Positions 5,273 through 12,477 of a DNA stretch of 23,415 nucleotides are shown one piece after another. This stretch comes from Bacteroidota bacterium (GTDB taxonomy: Bacteria > Bacteroidota > Bacteroidia > Bacteroidales > GCA-2748055), in NCBI GenBank assembly GCA_024244665.1, contig JAAEOI010000496.1:1-23415 (forward strand), given 5' to 3'. Under the pieces are notes generated by a model. The model made no database searches. It was not told the DNA's origin and saw nothing but the letters and a program-made list of their open reading frames with translations. The position numbers and the translations under genes were made by a program. Within the stretch, counting starts at the first letter, position 1, and the number at the start of each line of letters is the position of its first letter.

Positions 5273-7888
5273 ATGAAAAACAAATTGAACACCTCCATTC
5301 TCTTTATCATCACCATCGCCCTTGTGGCCGGGAATGCATGTAACAAGCAAGACTCCCTACCTGTGGAGTGCTATGAAAATCAGAAGGATTTTTCCTTTAT
5401 GTGGTGGAAGAAGACCATTAAGACCGGTCACCTGGTTTTTGCCATAAAGACCAATCAATATGCCCTCTCATTTGACTACCCGAAACTGGCCATCCAGGAT
5501 CTCAGTATCCTGGGTGAAAATTGTTCAGAAGAAGAGGTCCTGCGAGAGACCAATAAGGAGAGTTTTCCTGATGATAATCCGCTGGGACTTCGATTTGGAC
5601 TGGAGCTGGACGGAAGTATGTCCTGGTGTGACAGCACCAGCGGAATAGATGACGATTGCCAGCTGGTGGAGACCGGGAAGTACTTCCAGCGCAGGTTTAT
5701 CACCAACCTGCCTGCTCTGAAAGGCTGTGATCCCTACAACAGCGGGCTGGTGATCTCATCCTGGCCCGACCGCCTCTCATTTATTCTCAAGGCGACTCCT
5801 TCAAGCGACCTTATGAACATTGGACTGGTGACTGAAATAACCTTCCCTGAAGAATACATTGTACTAAAGGAGACTGGCACTATGATTGCCCTGGTAAATC
5901 CGGACAATGGAACCGGTTTTGTGGCCCTGAAATCTGCAGAAGCCAACAGACTGGAAATTTCAGGTTCAATCCTCAGGGTAAAACTGGAATACAGCGGACT
6001 ATGCCCCAAGGGCCAGGAGCTGAATGCAGGATTGATCCTCTACCCTCTTTCTGCGGATATGGATTCACAAATAGACCGGATTGTGGAACAGGAAGAGCAG
6101 CCACTGCTGGTTGAAGCCAAACAATTGGCTCCCACTGCTACTCCACTGAAGGTGCAATATGATAAGGACAAGGGGTGGCATCAAATTCTCCTGCGAAGTG
6201 ATAAAACCAAAAGCGACGAAGCTGCAGCCGAACCGGGGGAAGGGAATCCCGGACCCCAGGAGAAGCTTAATAACAGGATGGAAAGGGTGTTATTTACCGT
6301 AAGTAATCCTGGTAAAACATATAAAGTACTTCGCCTGAATTTTGCAAAAGGCCGGTTGTCCCCTGAAGGGAGCCCTGTATTTGCGGTACCGGGCATATCG
6401 GCCGTTCTCCGTGACCAGGATGGCAATCCTGTGGGGATACCTATCCAGCTGTCCAAAAACTGGCATAGCGGTGGGCGTACCGGGATAGACAGCCATAAGT
6501 TCAGGGGCACCTGGTATCATGGGCTGAGCATGCTTACCATCCCGGCAAGATCTACCCTGTCCCTGGAGTATACCAGTGTAAACTCCATGTGGGGAGGAGT
6601 GCCTGCAGCATCCCATGCCCAGCTTTGTCTAATTGGCTGGGGAAGCAACCAGCAATGGGATCAGTCTGCCATTGGTTCCTGGGGTGAAAACATAACCTAT
6701 GAACCCGATCTGGACCAGGCCAGCGCGCCGGTTCTGGATTTCCGCCCCCTTTTGGTAAGCCTACCCTCCGGAAGGAAGTGGGGATGGACTGGTAACGTGG
6801 GGGGTGCAGATATTTTTAACTACACCAAAACAGATGGAAACAGGGGTTGGCACAGTCGGATCCGTTCACAATACCTCAGATACAGCCCCAACTTCACCGA
6901 AGTGACTTATGCCGGCATCATGGATGATCAATCCATGGACTTTGAATATACAACTTCAGTGGGCCGCTCAGATGATCTCACAAGAGGGATATACAAAATC
7001 AAATTGAAAGTACTGAAGGATACTGACTGTAATGACTTTGTGGTATTCCAGGCCGCAGCAGCCACCTACCATTTCGCCAAATCCAACACCATGGCATGGG
7101 GCAATGAAACAGGCCTTAAAGAGGAGTGGGTATCAACGGTTGGAGGCGAGTCCAGGTATATTACAGAAAAGCAGGTAGCATTTGGGAAAGTCCCCTGGTT
7201 TTCTTTCACAGATGGTGAATACAGTACCACCCACCAGGACCGGTTTTTACCTGCCAACCGGGGGATTGTAATCAGGGAATGGAAAGCCCGGATAAACGGT
7301 ATTGACAATACCCCCCCCTGGTTTGCGGAATACAACACCACCTCACCCTCCCACGGCGGACCCAGTAACCTGTTCAACATCATTCCGCCTGATGGCTGTA
7401 CTTCCTTCCAGGCAGGCGATTACATTGAGGCTGAAATAGTGCTCTTCATTGTCCCCAAAAAAGCAGAGGATTATTATGGCCCAAACAAAAATCTGAAGGA
7501 AGCACTGGAGATTAATGCCAATGGCTGGGAGATGGTCTACAGAGAGGCCATTGGAAATGACCTGCAGGTGGAGGTCAACACGGGCAATCTGGCAGATCCA
7601 TACCCGCTTGAGATCACAGCTGACAACAACATGGCTCAATTCTCCATCAGCGGAGGCTGTGGCTATATACCCCTGACCATCACCAATGTGGGTGATTATC
7701 GGAACCCAAAGTTATATCGCAGGGTGGAAGGTTCATGGCAACAGGAGGATCAATCGGTACACGGTTCCGATTTCTGGCAAAGTGAATACAGGGCAGAATC
7801 GGGGACGTGGGACATCACCTACAATGTGAACCTGGATACACCGGGGGACAAAAAGGAAAAAGTGGAATTCAAATTTGGACTAGACTGA
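5273..7888 (+). CDS. Large lipoprotein of unknown family, candidate novel glycan-active enzyme
   Basis: I do not recognise this 871-residue protein as a characterised family. It starts with a signal peptide ending GNAC (Cys23), a plausible though imperfect lipobox. The remainder is predicted by eye to be mainly beta-strand, with a proline/glycine/acidic linker at about 313-330 dividing an N-terminal part (about 40-310) from a larger C-terminal part. The latter is rich in aromatic, Asp/Glu and His residues: NWHSGG (about 396-401), a GWG...WDQSAIGSWGE block (about 455-472), GWTGNVGGAD (504-513), and AEYNTTSPSHGG further on. Such clusters are usual in carbohydrate-active enzymes, but no catalytic pair can be named. 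It follows the sulfatase pseudogene by 47 bases and precedes GH29, so a role on the same glycan is a reasonable guess. A lyase, hydrolase or binding protein are all possible. Confidence 0.85.
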   Translation: MKNKLNTSILFIITIALVAGNACNKQDSLPVECYENQKDFSFMWWKKTIKTGHLVFAIKTNQYALSFDYPKLAIQDLSILGENCSEEEVLRETNKESFPDDNPLGLRFGLELDGSMSWCDSTSGIDDDCQLVETGKYFQRRFITNLPALKGCDPYNSGLVISSWPDRLSFILKATPSSDLMNIGLVTEITFPEEYIVLKETGTMIALVNPDNGTGFVALKSAEANRLEISGSILRVKLEYSGLCPKGQELNAGLILYPLSADMDSQIDRIVEQEEQPLLVEAKQLAPTATPLKVQYDKDKGWHQILLRSDKTKSDEAAAEPGEGNPGPQEKLNNRMERVLFTVSNPGKTYKVLRLNFAKGRLSPEGSPVFAVPGISAVLRDQDGNPVGIPIQLSKNWHSGGRTGIDSHKFRGTWYHGLSMLTIPARSTLSLEYTSVNSMWGGVPAASHAQLCLIGWGSNQQWDQSAIGSWGENITYEPDLDQASAPVLDFRPLLVSLPSGRKWGWTGNVGGADIFNYTKTDGNRGWHSRIRSQYLRYSPNFTEVTYAGIMDDQSMDFEYTTSVGRSDDLTRGIYKIKLKVLKDTDCNDFVVFQAAAATYHFAKSNTMAWGNETGLKEEWVSTVGGESRYITEKQVAFGKVPWFSFTDGEYSTTHQDRFLPANRGIVIREWKARINGIDNTPPWFAEYNTTSPSHGGPSNLFNIIPPDGCTSFQAGDYIEAEIVLFIVPKKAEDYYGPNKNLKEALEINANGWEMVYREAIGNDLQVEVNTGNLADPYPLEITADNNMAQFSISGGCGYIPLTITNVGDYRNPKLYRRVEGSWQQEDQSVHGSDFWQSEYRAESGTWDITYNVNLDTPGDKKEKVEFKFGLD
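7311..7318 (+). repeat. C8 homopolymer within the unknown lipoprotein gene
   Basis: Eight consecutive C bases encode part of an N-T-P-P-W segment. A run of this length may slip in replication or sequencing; the frame shown is intact on both sides. Confidence 0.7.
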
Positions 7889-7890
7889 TA

Positions 7891-7959
7891 ATGAATCAAT
7901 CGCTTACGTGCCTGCTAATTGCGGGCCTGGGTATCTTCTGCTCCTGCCAGCAAGAATAA
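7891..7959 (+). CDS. 22-residue orphan lipoprotein leader (remnant or micro-ORF)
   Basis: Two bases after the stop of the unknown lipoprotein gene an ATG opens a 22-codon frame ending in TAA at 7957-7959. The peptide MNQSLTCLLIAGLGIFCSCQQE is a near-perfect lipoprotein signal sequence (hydrophobic core, then CSC) with only three residues after the final cysteine. Two explanations fit: the start of a lipoprotein gene whose body was deleted, or a real short lipopeptide of the lysis-protein kind. The first is more likely given the nearby sulfatase decay. No Shine-Dalgarno is visible, as is normal here. Confidence 0.45.
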   Translation: MNQSLTCLLIAGLGIFCSCQQE

Positions 7960-7998
7960 GAAATCAAACTTAAAAAATAACAAACTCAGAATATAGAC

Positions 7999-9786
7999 AT
8001 GAAAAAAGTAATGACAGTATTAATCCTGGTCATTTTCGTAATGATGGGAAACGCACAGAAGAGGAAGAAAGCAGATGAAGGCATGGACAAGATGTGGGGT
8101 GACACAAAGATCAGCGTGGATGCCTTGAAAGCCGGTCGCGGAAAACTCTTCGATGAGGGTAATTTTGCCATGTTCATCCACTGGGGGCTCTTTTCTCACC
8201 TGGGTGGAGTGTGGCAGGATACCACCTACTACGGCATTGGTGAGTGGATCAAACACCCCAGGATGGCGGGCATTCCCGACAAGGACTATATGGCTATCGC
8301 TAAGGAGTTTAATCCCAGCGACTTTGACGCCATGGCCATTGCACAGCTTGCCAAAGATGCGGGGATGAAATACATCATTATAACCAGTAAGCATCATGAA
8401 GGATTTGCCATGTTTAAATCAGCACATCCATTTAATATCGTGGATGCCACACCCTTTGCACGGGATCCCATGAAAGAATTATCGGTTGCCTGCGATAAAC
8501 TGGGCCTTGGATTTGGATTTTATTATTCTCATAACCAGGATTGGACTGCCCCGGGGGGCTCCGGCGGACCTGATGTAAATGCCGATGGATCCCCTGCCAG
8601 TTTTGAAAACTACTTTTACAGTAAGTGTAAGCCACAGGTAACGGAGATTTGCAGCAACTATGGGGACCTTGACTTTGTCTGGTTCGATACTCCGGGAAAA
8701 ATGCCCAAGGAATTTGTGTTAGAGCTGGTTGATATTGTACGTGAGTTGCAGCCCAATGCCATGCTTTGCAGCCGTGTGGGCCATGGCATGGGCGATTATG
8801 CCAGCAAAGGTGATATGGAGGTACCACCAGCTAACATTGAGGGCCTGTGGGAAACCTGTGATACCAACAACGATTCCTGGTCGTATGCATGGTATGACAA
8901 TAATTTCAAAAGTCCGAAGGTAATATTGCACCGCCTTATTTCCACCATTGGCCGCGGGGGCTCCTATCTGTATAATGTGGGTCCCGACGGGAAAGGGAAT
9001 ATCCCGGTAAGCGGAGTTAAGTTCCTGGAAGAGGCCGGTAGGTGGATAAAGAAATACCCCCAGGTTATATATGATGCCGGAAGTTCTCCATGGGGGCATG
9101 TCCTGCCCTGGGGTGATGTTACCACACAGGGAAATTCCATGTTCCTTTCGGTATTCGTGTGGCCACAGGATGGTAAACTCTACCTGCCCGGTTTGAAAAC
9201 CAGGATTGTATCAGCAGAGCTTCTGGGGGGTGACACTCCTGAAAATATATCCATGGAGCAGGAAAAGGGCTGGACCATATTCAATCTGCCATTTAAAGCT
9301 GCAGATTTCCCGCTTTCAGTGATCGAACTGAAATTAGAAGGCGATGCTGAGACAGCTTCAGTGAACACAAACCCTGGAATATATCCCAATATCGAATCCG
9401 AATTACTCCTGGAATTTGCAGAAGTATCCGGTGCAGAAAAAAAGGAGATTAAGTGGATGGAGAAATTCGGCGAATGGAAACATGTAAACCAGGTGAGCCA
9501 ATGGAGTAAAAACGGTCAGGCAAAGTGGACGGTAGAAGTATTTGAACCGGGGTACTACTATCTGGATCTCCGTTACAAAGGAGAAGACAGACTGGTATGG
9601 AAGACCATGACCGACGAAGGGATCATGATACAGAACCAGCAGGCCGCCACCGAAAAATACCAGTACTACCCCATGGGGATTATTGAATTTAAGACAACCG
9701 GAAAGCACAGCGTATCGGTTTCCCTTGTGGAAGGCAACAGAGAAACATCAAGCCTGGAAGCGATCAAAATCCGGCCCATCGACTAA
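7999..9786 (+). CDS. GH29 alpha-L-fucosidase with C-terminal ancillary domain
   Basis: This 595-residue protein has a Sec signal peptide (about residues 1-19, ending GNAQ) and a full GH29 barrel: MFIHWG (His61), SKHHEGF (His132, His133), YYSHNQDW, and DFVWFD, whose Asp230 is the expected nucleophile of this retaining family. The IGRGGSYLYNVGPDGKG block is also typical. GH29 enzymes remove terminal alpha-L-fucose, though some members act on related sugars such as alpha-L-galactose. A beta-sandwich (about 375-450) and a C-terminal domain (about 475-595) follow; the latter matches the end of the truncated gene at 1-525. The acid/base residue varies in GH29 and I do not assign it. The ATG at 7999 has an A-rich leader. 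It lies 39 bases after the orphan leader and 47 bases before a sulfatase, suggesting one transcript. Exported, periplasmic or surface location. Confidence 0.92.
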   Translation: MKKVMTVLILVIFVMMGNAQKRKKADEGMDKMWGDTKISVDALKAGRGKLFDEGNFAMFIHWGLFSHLGGVWQDTTYYGIGEWIKHPRMAGIPDKDYMAIAKEFNPSDFDAMAIAQLAKDAGMKYIIITSKHHEGFAMFKSAHPFNIVDATPFARDPMKELSVACDKLGLGFGFYYSHNQDWTAPGGSGGPDVNADGSPASFENYFYSKCKPQVTEICSNYGDLDFVWFDTPGKMPKEFVLELVDIVRELQPNAMLCSRVGHGMGDYASKGDMEVPPANIEGLWETCDTNNDSWSYAWYDNNFKSPKVILHRLISTIGRGGSYLYNVGPDGKGNIPVSGVKFLEEAGRWIKKYPQVIYDAGSSPWGHVLPWGDVTTQGNSMFLSVFVWPQDGKLYLPGLKTRIVSAELLGGDTPENISMEQEKGWTIFNLPFKAADFPLSVIELKLEGDAETASVNTNPGIYPNIESELLLEFAEVSGAEKKEIKWMEKFGEWKHVNQVSQWSKNGQAKWTVEVFEPGYYYLDLRYKGEDRLVWKTMTDEGIMIQNQQAATEKYQYYPMGIIEFKTTGKHSVSVSLVEGNRETSSLEAIKIRPID

Positions 9787-9833
9787 AATGATGTATTTTG
9801 CAATGAATAAAGACTGTATAAAACAGAACTGAC

Positions 9834-11393
9834 ATGAGGAAACTTTGGAATGCACAAGCCAGGAATATTACACTTCTGGGACTACTGAGCCTGGCTCTCT
9901 TCTCTGGATGCAATGAGACAAAGGGAGAAAATGCAAAAAATCCGAACATCATTTTCATCATGGCCGATGATTTAGGGTACGGTGATGTCTCCTGTTTCAA
10001 TGAGGATTCAAAGATTATCACTCCGTACATTGACAGATTAGCTGCGGGCGGGGTGATGTTTACGGATGCCCACACCAGCAGTGCGGTCTGCACTCCAACC
10101 CGCTACGGTATTATGACCGGGCGTTACAACTGGCGTTCCACCCTTAAAAGAGGCGTGTTAAATGGCTACAGTAAGGCTCTTATTCCCGGGGAAAGAGTAA
10201 CAATCGCCTCATTTTTAAAGGAGAACGGCTATAAAACTGCCGGGATTGGAAAATGGCACCTGGGTTGGGACTGGGCCAATGTGGATGCCGGTACCGACAG
10301 TATTGATTATTCGAAAAATGTGGGGAACGGACCTTCCACACTTGGCTTTGGTTACTTCTATGGCTTTTGCGGTTCCCTGGACATGGCGCCCTATGTGTGG
10401 ATCGAAAATGATAAACCAACCATGGTTCCTGTGAAGGAGACGGAGAATACGGGGAAACAATCGTGGTGGCGAAAGGGACTAACCTCCGACGACTTTGATC
10501 ATGAGCAGGTTCTGCCGCATATCACTGATAAAACCATTGGCTATATCAATGAGAACGCAAATAAGGAAGAGCCATTTTTCATTTACATGCCACTTCCGGC
10601 ACCCCACACTCCCATATTACCCACAGAAGAGTTTAAAGGCAAAAGTGGCCTGGATAATCCCTATGGTGATTTCGTAATTATGGTGGATGCCATGGTGGGC
10701 AGGGTTATGTCTGCCCTGGAGGAACAAGGAATCGAGGAGAATACCATACTCATCTTCACCAGTGATAACGGGTGTTCCAATCAGGCCGATTATGAACAGC
10801 TGGGCACAAAGGGGCATGATCCCTCATACCTGTTCCGGGGTCACAAGGCAGATATTTTCGAAGGTGGTCACAGGGTACCCTATATTGTACGCTGGCCAGC
10901 AAAAGTCGATCCCGGCAAAACTGATCAGCTCATATGCACTACCGACCTGTTTGCAACTGTAGCAGATATTCTCCAGCTTGATTATAGAGATGAAGTGGCT
11001 GAAGACAGTTACTCTTTTCTGCCGGCACTCAATATGGAATCAAACGCAACAGTAAGAACCAGCATTGTACATCATTCCATCAATGGTTCCTTTGCCTATC
11101 GGAAGAAGCAGTGGAAAGCTATCTATTGTCCGGGTTCGGGTGGATGGAGCGAACCCAGGCCAAATTCCCCGGGAATAGAAAAATTACCAGAGTATCAGCT
11201 CTATAACCTGGATGACGATATTGCTGAGTTAAATAACCTGCAGGATAAGCATATGGATATTTTGATACAATACAAAAAAGAGCTTTCTCAAATCATCCTG
11301 AATGGAAGAAGCACTGAGGGTGAGGCACAAAGGAACGACGGACCAGAAACATGGCCTCAGCTTGAGGCGTTATTTGAACAAGCGGTTGAATGA
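9834..11393 (+). CDS. S1-family sulfatase lipoprotein
   Basis: The 519-residue protein has a lipobox FSGC (Cys26), so it should be membrane anchored. Sulfatase core motifs are in order: IMADDLGYGD (Asp45, Asp46), VCTPTRYGIMTGRY (Cys86, the formylglycine precursor), GIGKWHLG, LPAPHTP, FTSDNG and FEGGHRVPYIVRWP. The full length and all metal and formylglycine motifs suggest an active enzyme that depends on a maturase encoded elsewhere. The gene at 14408 is a close paralogue of the same length with its cysteine at the same position. It is the first gene of the tightly spaced right-hand cluster; the next gene follows after 57 bases. The sulfated sugar cannot be deduced, but neighbours suggest fucose, xylose or galactose units. 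Confidence 0.93.
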   Translation: MRKLWNAQARNITLLGLLSLALFSGCNETKGENAKNPNIIFIMADDLGYGDVSCFNEDSKIITPYIDRLAAGGVMFTDAHTSSAVCTPTRYGIMTGRYNWRSTLKRGVLNGYSKALIPGERVTIASFLKENGYKTAGIGKWHLGWDWANVDAGTDSIDYSKNVGNGPSTLGFGYFYGFCGSLDMAPYVWIENDKPTMVPVKETENTGKQSWWRKGLTSDDFDHEQVLPHITDKTIGYINENANKEEPFFIYMPLPAPHTPILPTEEFKGKSGLDNPYGDFVIMVDAMVGRVMSALEEQGIEENTILIFTSDNGCSNQADYEQLGTKGHDPSYLFRGHKADIFEGGHRVPYIVRWPAKVDPGKTDQLICTTDLFATVADILQLDYRDEVAEDSYSFLPALNMESNATVRTSIVHHSINGSFAYRKKQWKAIYCPGSGGWSEPRPNSPGIEKLPEYQLYNLDDDIAELNNLQDKHMDILIQYKKELSQIILNGRSTEGEAQRNDGPETWPQLEALFEQAVE

Positions 11394-11421
11394 TTTGAGC
11401 AGTCTGTTCTGAGATAATAAG

Positions 11422-11437
11422 AGGATATTTATATCCT
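11422..11437. promoter_or_regulatory. Palindrome upstream of the beta-propeller gene; possible operator or symmetry element
   Basis: AGGATAT-TT-ATATCCT is a perfect 7-bp dyad, 13 bases before the ATG at 11451 and inside the largest gap of the right-hand cluster. The 2-base centre is too short for a stable RNA loop, so a DNA-binding site is more plausible than a terminator. No promoter match could be assigned, and A/T-rich dyads arise by chance. Confidence 0.25.
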
Positions 11438-11450
11438 TAATATTTCAAAC

Positions 11451-12476
11451 ATGAACAGACTCTTATTTCCAGTAAGTATGGTCCTGCTGTGTATTTCATG
11501 CACGCAGGATATCAGTATTAGAGAATCATCCTTTTGTAAATCACTGGTTCCGGGTAAATACATCCTTAAAGCCGGGGAGGGGCAGTGGAACTGGTGCATG
11601 GCGCCCATTTATGACGAAGATGAAAAATTGCATGTGTTCATGTCCTCCATTCCCTACAGTGGCTCCTGGATAACAGACAGTGAAATCGTGCATTTCGTGG
11701 CCGACTCACCTGAAGGGCCCTATACCTTTGTTGACACCACCTTTTCGTCCGATACAGCTACCTATCATAATCCACAAATATCCAAAGTGGGCGACACTTA
11801 CGTCCTGGTCTATTTAGGGAAAGCAAATTCAACTCCAAAACCTCACCAGAGCATTGGTATTGCCACTGCAGAATCCCTGTACGGGCCATGGAAGGAGAGC
11901 CCCAACAATCCAATTCTAAAACCATCTCTAATTCCTGGCAGTGCAAATTCCATACATGCCTCCAATCCCACTTTCCTGGTGGATGAGGATGGAAAATACC
12001 GGATCTACTACAAATCCATTTCGGACCGGAAACCCGCCCGAAGAACCATTTCATTGGCTACTGCCGATAATTTTGATGGTCCCTGGGTAAACCACCCGGG
12101 CAATCCACTGATCTCCTACGAAGATCTTGGGCTGGATATTGAAGATCCCTATGCTTTTTATTATAAAGGAACTTATTTCATGATCGTGGAAGATCGCATG
12201 GCCGTGAGGGATGCCCTGGAAGGTCACCCCTTACCTGCAAAAGAGATAAAACCAGGTGGAAACCGTCCGGGATTAATCTATACCTCAAAAGATGGTATCG
12301 ATTGGGGCAGGCCGGAGATTGGTTACCAGACAAACAGCTTTTATTTCGATGAGAAGCTTTCGCGAACCGAACGTCCCCATATCTTGTGGAAAGACGGGAA
12401 ACCTGAATACCTCTTCCTGACAAATCACGGAAGTAAAGAAGCAGGATTTATACTTAAGATTGAAAACTGGAAATAA
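11451..12476 (+). CDS. Glycosidase-like five-bladed beta-propeller lipoprotein (GH43/GH117-like)
   Basis: The 341-residue product has a lipobox CISC (Cys17). The rest shows the repeating blade pattern of clan GH-F type enzymes: WNWCMAPIYDEDEKLHVF (about 46-63), HNPQISKVGDTYVLVY (106-121), SNPTFLVDEDGKYRIYY (172-187), DIEDPYAFYYKGTYFMIVED (229-248) and RTERPHILWKDGKPEYLFLT (305-324). The periodic 'polar-P-x-hydrophobic ... G/D-x-Y-x-hydrophobic' rhythm fits GH43 (arabinosidase, xylosidase, galactosidase) or GH117 (3,6-anhydro-L-galactosidase and relatives), and I cannot choose between them. Candidate acidic residues are Asp55, Asp178 or Asp180, and Glu231/Asp232. One base separates its stop from the next start (TAATATG), implying translational coupling with the GH120 gene and a shared side chain substrate (inference). 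Confidence 0.75.
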   Translation: MNRLLFPVSMVLLCISCTQDISIRESSFCKSLVPGKYILKAGEGQWNWCMAPIYDEDEKLHVFMSSIPYSGSWITDSEIVHFVADSPEGPYTFVDTTFSSDTATYHNPQISKVGDTYVLVYLGKANSTPKPHQSIGIATAESLYGPWKESPNNPILKPSLIPGSANSIHASNPTFLVDEDGKYRIYYKSISDRKPARRTISLATADNFDGPWVNHPGNPLISYEDLGLDIEDPYAFYYKGTYFMIVEDRMAVRDALEGHPLPAKEIKPGGNRPGLIYTSKDGIDWGRPEIGYQTNSFYFDEKLSRTERPHILWKDGKPEYLFLTNHGSKEAGFILKIENWK

Positions 12477-12477
12477 T

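Noticed and set aside
9787..9833. Bacteroidota-type promoter before the sulfatase at 9834
   Set aside because: A TATTTTG element is close to the TAnnTTTG consensus but is one base short, and no spaced TTTG partner is convincing.
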